The notes beneath the pieces are model-generated. The model ran no database searches, was not told the origin of the DNA, and saw only the letters and a program-made list of their open reading frames with translations. A program made the position numbers and the translations under genes. A stretch of DNA of 64,000 nucleotides from Flavobacterium sp. 140616W15 (GTDB lineage: Bacteria; Bacteroidota; Bacteroidia; Flavobacteriales; Flavobacteriaceae). The stretch spans positions 3,906,001-3,970,000 of the forward strand of contig NZ_CP033068.1 of assembly GCF_003668995.1 (NCBI RefSeq), read 5' to 3'. Of this stretch, positions 44,450-51,318 are shown piece after piece; within the stretch, counting starts at the first letter, position 1, and every line of letters starts with the position of its first letter.

Positions 44450-44458
44450 CTATGTTGC
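44446..44458. promoter_or_regulatory. Palindromic operator, copy 2 (GCAAC-TAT-GTTGC)
   Basis: GCAACTATGTTGC is a perfect 5+3+5 palindrome, 15 bp before the Fur-family start codon. It shares TGCAA(C/T)TATGTTGC with copy 1. Confidence 0.62.
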
Positions 44459-44473
44459 GTTAATATTTTATTC

Positions 44474-44851
44474 ATGAAAATTACCCGTAATACCGTGGCC
44501 AAAGGAGCCATTTTAGATTTAATTACCAATTCAGATTCGGCATTATCTCATTCAGAGATTCATAAATTGACTCAGGACTTATGTGATCGGGTTACGATTT
44601 ATAGAATTTTAGACCGTTTGGTCAATGAAGATGTCATCCATAAAATCGTAAATCTTGATGGAACTATTAAATATGCTAAATGCCATCATGAGAATCATGT
44701 GCATATTCACAATCATGTACACTTTAGTTGTGAAAAATGTTTGAAAGTTACTTGTATGGAAAACGTCCAACCAAGCTATATAATTCCCCGTAATTATAAG
44801 GTTAACGATGTGAATTTTACTCTTTCGGGATTGTGTCCGAATTGTTTATAA
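44474..44851 (+). CDS. Fur-family metalloregulator (Zur-like)
   Basis: A 125-residue Fur-family repressor starting at ATG 44474; the open frame upstream runs through the operators. The winged helix is in the N-terminal half (SHSEIHKLTQDLCDRVTIYRILDRL). The dimerisation half is histidine-rich (KCHHENHVHIHNHVHFSC). It has two structural CXXC pairs, CEKC (C86, C89) and CPNC (C121, C124). The high His/Cys content suggests zinc or a related metal rather than iron, but this cannot be settled by reading. It probably represses itself and the merC unit through the two palindromes between them. Confidence 0.87.
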   Translation: MKITRNTVAKGAILDLITNSDSALSHSEIHKLTQDLCDRVTIYRILDRLVNEDVIHKIVNLDGTIKYAKCHHENHVHIHNHVHFSCEKCLKVTCMENVQPSYIIPRNYKVNDVNFTLSGLCPNCL

Positions 44852-44886
44852 TCTTATTTAACATTTAGACAAGGCTAAAAATAATG

Positions 44887-44916
44887 TTTGAGCAATGCAA
44901 TTTTTGTATATATTTG
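44887..44916 (+). promoter_or_regulatory. Promoter of the Nramp gene
   Basis: TTTG at 44887-44890, 18 bp, then TATATTTG at 44909-44916: a full match to the Bacteroidetes promoter pattern, with the -7 box 19 bp before the ATG at 44936. It confirms that the longer frame opening at 44888 is not translated. The spacer contains GCAATGCAATTTTTG, faintly like half of the nearby operator. Confidence 0.7.
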
Positions 44917-44935
44917 CTTTAATAATTTTTATGAA

Positions 44936-46804
44936 ATGACTAAATCTCTAGAAGAAGTTAACCAATCGGTTCAAACGCAAAATAAAAAATCTGTTTTTAG
45001 AAAAATATTAGCTTTTCTTGGTCCTGCTTATTTAGTGAGCGTTGGATACATGGATCCAGGAAACTGGGCGACTGATATTGCGGGTGGAAGCCAATTTGGA
45101 TATGCTTTACTTTGGGTTTTGTTAATGAGTAACTTAATGGCTCTGTTATTGCAAAGTCTTAGTGCTAGATTAGGAATTGTAACCCAACGTGATTTAGCAC
45201 AAGCTTCAAGAGAAACCTATTCTAAATTCATCAATTATATATTATACATTCTTGCCGAAGTCGCCATTGCTGCCTGTGATCTTGCCGAGGTTTTAGGAAT
45301 GGCAATTGGTATAAATTTATTATTTGATATTCCGCTGATTGAAGGGGTTTTAATTACTGTATTAGATACTTTTTTATTGCTTTTCTTGATTAATAAAGGC
45401 ATTCGAAAAATGGAAGCTTTTATAATTGTCTTGGTTGCAATTATAGGTTTTTCTTTTGTTTTTGAAATGATTTTTGCTGAACCTGAACTAGATAAGGTAA
45501 TGTATGGATTGATCCCATCACTTCCTAATTCTGCAGCTTTATATATTGCAATTGGTATTATCGGAGCAACAGTAATGCCTCATAATTTATACCTGCATTC
45601 TTCTTTGGTACAAACTAGAAAATTTGACAGAAGCCCAGCAGGAATCAAACAGGCATTAAAATACAATCTGATAGATTCAACGATTGCTCTTAATCTTGCT
45701 TTTTTTGTAAACGCTGCTATCTTAATTCTTGCTGCTGCCACCTTTCATCGAAATGGGATGTTTGAAGTTGCTGAGATTCAAGATGCGCATCAGTTTCTAG
45801 AACCACTTTTAGGAACCAAATGGGCGCCAATCCTCTTTGCGGTTGCTTTAATTGCTGCAGGGCAGAGTTCAACAATTACTGGAACTCTAGCGGGTCAAAT
45901 TGTTATGGAAGGCTATTTGAATTTAAGAATCCAACCTTGGGTTCGTCGAATTATAACACGTTTAATTGCTATTGTGCCTGCTGTAGTCGTAATCATGATT
46001 TATGGCGAAAGTGTAACAGGAAAACTGCTGATTTTGAGTCAGGTAATCCTGAGTTTGCAATTAGGGTTTGCAATTATACCTTTGATACATTTTGTGAGCG
46101 ATAAAACAAAGATGAAAGGGTTTCATATTAGTAGATTAACTCAGGTTACGGCGTGGATTATTGCTTTAATTATTGTATCATTAAATGGGAAATTAGTTTA
46201 TGATGAAATAAGTGGTTGGTTAGAAGCTTCTGAGAATCCAATTATATTATGGGTTACAGTGGTACCTTTGGCAATAGCCTTTTTAGTTTTATTACTTTAT
46301 ATTGTTTTTAAACCATTTATTGCACGAGCAAAATCGGACATACAAAATCATTCCCCTCATAACCTTTCTTTACGTTTTTCTGTAAAAGAGACTTACAGTA
46401 AAAAGAATATTGCGATTTCTGTTGATTTCTCTAATGCAGATGAGGCAGCAATTAACAGCGCCTTTGAATTAGGAGGGATAGATGCTAATTATACTTTAAT
46501 TCATGTGGTAGAAACGGTTGGTGCTCTTATGTATGGTCAAAATGTTGATGACCATGAAACGACAATCGATGAAAAACTGTTGTTAGAATATAAAGAGATG
46601 CTTACAGCAAAAGGATTTAAAATCGAGACTGAACTTGGATTTGGCAAACCAAACAATATTATTCCGATCATTGTAAACAAAGGAAGTTTTGATATTTTGG
46701 TTATGGGAACGCATGGACATACGGGCTTCAAAGATTTAATTTTTGGAACAACAGTAGACAAATTGCGTCATAAAATTTCGATACCTTTGTTTATTGTTAA
46801 ATAA
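44936..46804 (+). CDS. mntH: Nramp divalent-metal transporter fused to a UspA domain
   Basis: A 622-residue fusion. Residues 1-470 are an Nramp (MntH-type) proton-coupled Mn2+/Fe2+ importer with DPGNW (D40-W44) in the first helix and VMPHNLYLHSSL (M214, H216) in the sixth, the metal-site residues. Residues about 488-622 are a universal-stress-protein domain with the nucleotide-binding signature GTHGHTGFKDLIFGTTVDKL. Such a C-terminal Usp could sense ATP or stress and gate transport; that is inference. The start at ATG 44936 follows a good promoter. The DtxR-family regulator is downstream. Confidence 0.9.
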   Translation: MTKSLEEVNQSVQTQNKKSVFRKILAFLGPAYLVSVGYMDPGNWATDIAGGSQFGYALLWVLLMSNLMALLLQSLSARLGIVTQRDLAQASRETYSKFINYILYILAEVAIAACDLAEVLGMAIGINLLFDIPLIEGVLITVLDTFLLLFLINKGIRKMEAFIIVLVAIIGFSFVFEMIFAEPELDKVMYGLIPSLPNSAALYIAIGIIGATVMPHNLYLHSSLVQTRKFDRSPAGIKQALKYNLIDSTIALNLAFFVNAAILILAAATFHRNGMFEVAEIQDAHQFLEPLLGTKWAPILFAVALIAAGQSSTITGTLAGQIVMEGYLNLRIQPWVRRIITRLIAIVPAVVVIMIYGESVTGKLLILSQVILSLQLGFAIIPLIHFVSDKTKMKGFHISRLTQVTAWIIALIIVSLNGKLVYDEISGWLEASENPIILWVTVVPLAIAFLVLLLYIVFKPFIARAKSDIQNHSPHNLSLRFSVKETYSKKNIAISVDFSNADEAAINSAFELGGIDANYTLIHVVETVGALMYGQNVDDHETTIDEKLLLEYKEMLTAKGFKIETELGFGKPNNIIPIIVNKGSFDILVMGTHGHTGFKDLIFGTTVDKLRHKISIPLFIVK

Positions 46805-46805
46805 A

Positions 46806-46898
46806 ATTGCTGAGTTACTGAGATTCTAAGGTTCTAAGATTTTTAAAATCTAAAGAAAGCCTTAGAACCTTTGTGTCTTTGTGCCTTAGAACCTTAAA
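46806..46898. repeat. AAGGTTCTAAG word repeat between Nramp gene and dtxR-type gene
   Basis: AAGGTTCTAAG at 46828-46838 pairs perfectly with CTTAGAACCTT at 46861-46871 and again at 46885-46895. ATTTTTAAAAT fills the centre of the first hairpin. The element starts two bases after the Nramp stop and ends five bases before the next ATG, so it forms the whole intercistronic region. Confidence 0.75.
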
Positions 46899-46902
46899 AA
46901 AA

Positions 46903-47556
46903 ATGACCTTCTCAGAAGAAAACTACTTAAAAGCTATTTATCATTTAACCACTTCTTCAGAAGCTGAGGTTAGTACCAATGCTATTGCTGAAATGATGGA
47001 AACTAAAGCATCATCGGTTACAGATATGCTTAAGAAATTATCCGAAAAGGATTTGATTAATTATAAAAAATACCAAGGAGTTTCGCTTACAGAAAACGGA
47101 AAACTAGCAGCCAAAATGATTGTTCGTAAACACCGTTTATGGGAAGTATTCTTGGTAGATAAACTTGATTTCTCTTGGGATGAGGTTCATGATATTGCCG
47201 AACAATTGGAGCATATCAAATCTGAACAATTAATTAATAAACTGGATGATTTTCTGGGTAATCCAACAGAAGATCCGCACGGAGACCCAATTCCTGATGC
47301 TCAAGGACGAATTATTAAAGTCGAAAAACAACTGCTTTCAGAACTTAATGAAAAGCAAATTGGTATTTGTGTAGGGGTAAAAGATACTTCATCAGAGTTT
47401 TTGCAATATCTCGATAAACAAGAAATAGCTTTAGGCTCAAAAATTGAATGTCTATCAAAAGAAAGCTTCGATTTGTCTCTAAAAATTAAAGTAAATGAAA
47501 AAGAACTAACTATTTCTAATAAAATAGCTTCAAACCTATTTGTGAAGTTGCTATAG
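46903..47556 (+). CDS. DtxR/MntR-family metal-dependent regulator
   Basis: A 217-residue iron/manganese-dependent repressor. The start is ATG 46903 (MTFSEENYLKAIYHL), since the ten codons before it are repeat sequence. The winged helix covers VSTNAIAEMMETKASSVTDMLKKL. The metal-binding and dimerisation region contains RKHRLWEVFLVDKLDFSWDEVHDIAEQLEHI and DPHGDPIP. A C-terminal FeoA/SH3-like domain ends the protein. Position after the Nramp transporter and facing feoAB suggests it controls both. A candidate site is the 20-bp palindrome upstream of feoA. Confidence 0.9.
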   Translation: MTFSEENYLKAIYHLTTSSEAEVSTNAIAEMMETKASSVTDMLKKLSEKDLINYKKYQGVSLTENGKLAAKMIVRKHRLWEVFLVDKLDFSWDEVHDIAEQLEHIKSEQLINKLDDFLGNPTEDPHGDPIPDAQGRIIKVEKQLLSELNEKQIGICVGVKDTSSEFLQYLDKQEIALGSKIECLSKESFDLSLKIKVNEKELTISNKIASNLFVKLL

Positions 47557-47559
47557 AAA

Positions 47560-47785
47560 AGGTACTGAGGTACTAAGGTTCAAAGGTTAGTTTTGAGTGT
47601 ATACTCTGTTTTACAGATATAAGGAACCCAAACATTTTTATCCTAACCTAGAGCATCAGCTCGGTTACTGAGATTTCTATAAATAAAATTTAAAAGGTTC
47701 AAAGGTTGCCACGTTTATACATAAACTGAGCAACCTTTGAACCTTTGTTTCTTAGTGTCTTTTTAATCTTAGTACCTCAGTACCT
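47560..47785. repeat. 226-bp repeat element with perfect 18-bp terminal inverted repeats
   Basis: AGGTACTGAGGTACTAAG at 47560-47577 is exactly complementary to CTTAGTACCTCAGTACCT at 47768-47785. Inner phrases also pair (GGTTCAAAGGTT on the left, AACCTTTGAACC on the right). The element exactly fills the gap between two convergent genes, starting 3 bp after the dtxR-type stop and ending 4 bp before the stop of the small FeoB partner gene. It encodes nothing visible and has no clear U-tract terminator. Confidence 0.85.
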
Positions 47786-47789
47786 ATTC

Positions 47790-47912
47790 TTAATGACAAC
47801 CGCAGTCATTGTCTCCGCAGTTTTTCTTATTTTTAGGTTTCCAGAAAAATTTGCGAATTAAGAAAGCAATTGCTACTGCTAAAATTGCAAAAGCTATAAT
47901 TTCTTGTATCAT
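47790..47912 (-). CDS. FeoB-associated Cys-rich membrane protein, 40 aa
   Basis: Forty residues: MIQEIIAFAILAVAIAFLIR forms one membrane helix, a basic stretch KFFWKPKNKKN follows, and the end CGDNDCGCH has three cysteines and a histidine. This is the pattern of the FeoB-associated Cys-rich proteins found next to feoB in many anaerobes and Bacteroidetes. It starts 6 bp after the feoB stop, so it is in the same operon. A metal-relay or FeoC-like role is plausible. It is too short for standard length cutoffs. Confidence 0.85.
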   Translation of the reverse strand: MIQEIIAFAILAVAIAFLIRKFFWKPKNKKNCGDNDCGCH

Positions 47913-47918
47913 AATGCA

Positions 47919-50018
47919 TTATTTTAAGAATTGATAAGCAACCAAAGCTGCAATATAAGCTAATCCACTCATTAACACTAGTTGAACTATTGGCCATTTC
48001 CATGAGTTTGTTTCCTTTTTGGTAATTGCAATTGTACTGGCACATTGTAATGCAAATGCATAAAATAATAACAAGGAGATTCCTGAAGCAAAATTGAATA
48101 TTTTTTCACCAGTTTGAGGATTAATTTCTTCTTGCATTTTACTTTTTATTGTAGCCTCATCATCAGTACCTCCTACGCTGTAAATCGTTGCTAATGTACC
48201 CACAAATACTTCTCTAGCAGCAAAAGAACTTATGATTGCAATACCAATTTTCCAATCGTATCCTAAAGGAGAAATTACAGGCTCGATGGTTTTACCCATT
48301 ATTCCAATGTAAGAGTTCTCTATTTTTTGTGAAGCAACAGCTTCTTCGTATTCAAATTCATCTAGAGGCTTGTCTTTGTGTCTTTCTGTTACAATGGCTT
48401 CCGCTTCATTAAAGTTCTTTCCGGGTCCGTACGAGGCTAAAAACCATAAAACAACAGATATTGCTAAGATTATCTTTCCTGCACCAAAAACAAACGCTTT
48501 TGTTTTTTCGACTACATTAATAAAAACATTCTTGAATAATGGTGTTTTGTAGTTTGGCATTTCAACTACGAAATACGTTTTGTTTTTTATTTTTAGTATT
48601 TTATTTAAAACATAAGCCGATAGAATTGCCATCCCAAAACCTAGAAGATACAATAACATCAAGGTCAATCCTTGCAAGTTAAGGAATCCAAAAAGGCGTT
48701 CGTCGGGAATTACTAATGCAATGATAATTGTATAAACAGGCAATCTAGCCGAGCAGGTAGTAAATGGTGTAACCAAAATAGTGATTAACCGCTCTTTCCA
48801 GTTTTCAATGTTACGAGTTGCCATAATTGCAGGAATTGCACAAGCTGTTCCAGAAATTAATGGAACCACACTCTTCCCTGATAATCCAAATTTACGCATG
48901 ATCTTATCCATAAGGAAAACAACACGACTCATATATCCACTTTCTTCAAGTATAGAAATGAAAAGGAATAAGAACGCAATTTGTGGAATAAATATCAAGA
49001 TTCCACCAATTCCGGGGATAATCCCCTGAGAAATTAAATCAGTTAAGATTCCACTTGGTAATCTTTCAGAAGCTAATGTACTTAATGATGCAAATGTACC
49101 GTCGATAAAATCCATTGGTATAGCCGCCCATTGAAATATAGCTTGAAATATAATAAACAATATGGCAAAAAACACAGCATAACCCCATACTTTATGAGTT
49201 AATATGCGGTCTAGTTTCGCACGGAAATCTGTAGCTATTGTATGGTCTACTTTTAACCCTTCTTTTAAAACATCATTTATAAATTGATATCTCTTAATTG
49301 TCTCTTTTTGTTGCAAACGTTTTAACTCAGAGTGCGATTTAGTAAAGGTACTTCTGACTTCGTTTCTATCAAGATTTAAAAAGTTAACATCTTGAGTGAT
49401 TACCAACCATAATTTGTACAATAGTTGATTAGGAAAAGCATGTTGCAAGCTTTTAAAATACTCCGGGTCAATAACTGATGCGTTCAAGCACGGTTCAGTC
49501 GGAATGTTTTTGTAGTCAACAATTATATTCTTAAGCTCTTCGATTCCCTGTCCTTTGCGAGAACTGATCAAAGCAATTTTTGTCTTTAAATGTTCTTCAA
49601 GATATGGAATATCTAGAGTGATTCCTTTAGATTGCATTCTATCAGCCATATTAATAACTAATATTGTTGGAATTTCAAGGTCTTTTATTTGAGTATAAAG
49701 AAGTAAGTTTCGTTTTAGATTCTCAACATCTGTAACAACCAATGCTACATCTGGATATAATTTGTCGTTTTTGTTCAACAAAAGTTCAATAACCATGTTC
49801 TCATCGATAGAGCTGGCATTTAAACTATATGTTCCTGGTAAGTCAAGAATGTTGGCTTTGATATTGTTGGGTAATTTACAGAAACCCATTTTTTTCTCAA
49901 CAGTAATTCCTGGATAGTTTCCTACTTGTTGATTAAGACCTGTTAATTGATTAAAAACCGAAGTTTTTCCCGTATTTGGATTACCTATTAAGGCTACATT
50001 TATATTTTGGATACTCAT
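47919..50018 (-). CDS. feoB: Ferrous iron transport protein B
   Basis: A 699-residue Fe2+ importer. The N-terminal GTPase has G1 GNPNTGKTS (12-20), G3 DLPGTYS (59-65) and the G4-type NMAD. The membrane part has two Gate domains: GILTDLISQGIIPGIGGILIF begins the first, and the ISGTACAIPAIMATRN and FTTCSARLPVYTII cysteine-containing loops are characteristic. Length is normal for Bacteroidetes FeoB without a fused FeoA. It forms an operon with feoA upstream (8-bp gap) and the 40-residue Cys-rich protein downstream. Confidence 0.95.
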   Translation of the reverse strand: MSIQNINVALIGNPNTGKTSVFNQLTGLNQQVGNYPGITVEKKMGFCKLPNNIKANILDLPGTYSLNASSIDENMVIELLLNKNDKLYPDVALVVTDVENLKRNLLLYTQIKDLEIPTILVINMADRMQSKGITLDIPYLEEHLKTKIALISSRKGQGIEELKNIIVDYKNIPTEPCLNASVIDPEYFKSLQHAFPNQLLYKLWLVITQDVNFLNLDRNEVRSTFTKSHSELKRLQQKETIKRYQFINDVLKEGLKVDHTIATDFRAKLDRILTHKVWGYAVFFAILFIIFQAIFQWAAIPMDFIDGTFASLSTLASERLPSGILTDLISQGIIPGIGGILIFIPQIAFLFLFISILEESGYMSRVVFLMDKIMRKFGLSGKSVVPLISGTACAIPAIMATRNIENWKERLITILVTPFTTCSARLPVYTIIIALVIPDERLFGFLNLQGLTLMLLYLLGFGMAILSAYVLNKILKIKNKTYFVVEMPNYKTPLFKNVFINVVEKTKAFVFGAGKIILAISVVLWFLASYGPGKNFNEAEAIVTERHKDKPLDEFEYEEAVASQKIENSYIGIMGKTIEPVISPLGYDWKIGIAIISSFAAREVFVGTLATIYSVGGTDDEATIKSKMQEEINPQTGEKIFNFASGISLLLFYAFALQCASTIAITKKETNSWKWPIVQLVLMSGLAYIAALVAYQFLK

Positions 50019-50026
50019 TGCAAATT

Positions 50027-50257
50027 CTATTTGATTATTTCTACTTCAATTACACGTGCTGTTTCTATTCGAATAGCTACATGTGAACCATTAATATTCA
50101 AATATAAAGGACCTCCAAATGGAGCAATTTGAAGTAATTCGACCATGTTACCTGGTAAGCAACCCATTTCTAATAATTTCAACGGAACGAGATCAATATC
50201 AAATTCTTTGATAGTGGCTTTTTCGCCTTTTTTAAGGGAGTGGATAGAGTGTTTCAA
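50027..50257 (-). CDS. feoA: Ferrous iron transport protein A
   Basis: A 76-residue SH3-like cytoplasmic protein that assists FeoB. The sequence GEKATIKEFDIDLVPLKLLEMGCLPGNMVELLQIAPFGGP (seen as two blocks, 11-25 and 26-50) is standard FeoA, as is GSHVAIRIETARVIEVE at the end. The start codon is TTG (50255-50257); no ATG in frame fits. It is the first gene of the feo operon, 15 bp downstream of a 20-bp palindrome. Confidence 0.92.
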   Translation of the reverse strand: MKHSIHSLKKGEKATIKEFDIDLVPLKLLEMGCLPGNMVELLQIAPFGGPLYLNINGSHVAIRIETARVIEVEIIK

Positions 50258-50272
50258 GTTTATTTAGATTGA

Positions 50273-50292
50273 ATTAATATTGCAATATTAAT
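50273..50292. promoter_or_regulatory. 20-bp perfect palindrome upstream of feoA, candidate metalloregulator operator
   Basis: ATTAATATTGCAATATTAAT is perfectly self-complementary over 20 bp and lies 15 bp before the feoA start. DtxR- and Fur-family proteins bind such sites. The nearby DtxR-type regulator is the best candidate. It differs from the TGCAA(C/T) operators near merC, so a different protein is implied. Confidence 0.6.
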
Positions 50293-50440
50293 CATTTAAT
50301 ATTTATTTAAGGTCGTTTTATCCTACGGTTTCAATGTTTTAAGATATAATTCACATATGAAATCAGATTCATTAAAAGTTAAATGAAAATCGTTTATTCA
50401 GGGAATTAACTCTTTTGAAAGGAATTTTAAATTGGAAAAC

Positions 50441-51106
50441 TTATTCAGCAGATAAAAAGTTAATATCTTCTATTAGTTTTTGAATATCTTCCTTTTTGGT
50501 TCCGTCGTAAAAACCACGAACGCGTCTTTTTTGATCTACTAAAATAAAGTTCTCAGTATGCACCATATCGTATAATTGATCAGGTCTTCCCAGTTTTACA
50601 GCCAAATATGACTTTCTAGCCATGGTGTAAATTTCTTTTTTGTCACCAGTAACAAGATTCCATTTGCTGTCAATGACACCATTTTTTATAGCATATGCTT
50701 TTAGAACAGGAACACTATCCGTTTCAGGAAACACAGTATGTGAAAGTAACTTTACTTTTGGATTATTTAAAACCGCTTTTTGAACATCGGCCAAATTAGC
50801 TGTCATTTTTGGACAGATAGAACCACAAGTTGTAAAAAAGAAATCGGCTACATATATTTTTCCATCATAATCTTTTTGAGTAATTGTATCCCCGTTCTGA
50901 TTTACAAAAGAGAAATCAGCAATTGTATGATATTTGCTTTTGTATTGCATGGTGCTATCAACCAGTTCCGGATTTACATCGGTTGGATTATAAATAGGTA
51001 ATGTTTTACTAGGTTTTAATGCAGAATAGAACAATGAAATTGTAACAGCAGAAAATACGAATAATACCAAGAAAAATTTCCTGTATTTGTAGAGTAAAGA
51101 TTTCAT
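50441..51106 (-). CDS. SCO1/SenC-family protein
   Basis: A 221-residue membrane-anchored thioredoxin-fold protein from the ATG at 51106. One N-terminal helix (about 11-30) anchors it facing the periplasm. The copper-binding motif is TTCGSICPKM (C94, C98), and the third ligand is the histidine in DMVHTENF. SCO proteins deliver copper to cytochrome oxidase or keep its CuA cysteines reduced. No oxidase genes are adjacent. It has its own transcript. Confidence 0.9.
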   Translation of the reverse strand: MKSLLYKYRKFFLVLFVFSAVTISLFYSALKPSKTLPIYNPTDVNPELVDSTMQYKSKYHTIADFSFVNQNGDTITQKDYDGKIYVADFFFTTCGSICPKMTANLADVQKAVLNNPKVKLLSHTVFPETDSVPVLKAYAIKNGVIDSKWNLVTGDKKEIYTMARKSYLAVKLGRPDQLYDMVHTENFILVDQKRRVRGFYDGTKKEDIQKLIEDINFLSAE

Positions 51107-51262
51107 AAAAATAATTTGGTGCAAAAGTACAAAAACCTCTATTTAAATAAGGTAACATTGTTTTTTTTAACCAAATTATAGGATGCGCTTTTTTATTGTA
51201 AGTGTTTTACTGTTTTATTTTTATTGAATAATTAGCAATTTTGAGTTTTGAAAATAAAAATC

Positions 51263-51295
51263 TTGTTTTTATTCAAAAAAATAGCAATACGTTTG
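51263..51295 (+). promoter_or_regulatory. Promoter of the first M13 peptidase gene
   Basis: TTG (51263-51265), 22 bp, TACGTTTG (51288-51295), 23 bp before the ATG at 51319. The surrounding sequence (TTTTATTCAAAA, then CAATA, GTTTGTGAA) is shared with the region before the second M13 gene. Confidence 0.6.
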
Positions 51296-51318
51296 TGAAT
51301 ACTAAACCAAAACAAATT

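Noticed and set aside
44393..44473. N-terminal extension of the Fur-family protein
   Set aside because: The extra codons translate the two operator palindromes and contain a cysteine-rich sequence unlike Fur proteins. The ATG at 44474 gives a normal N-terminus.
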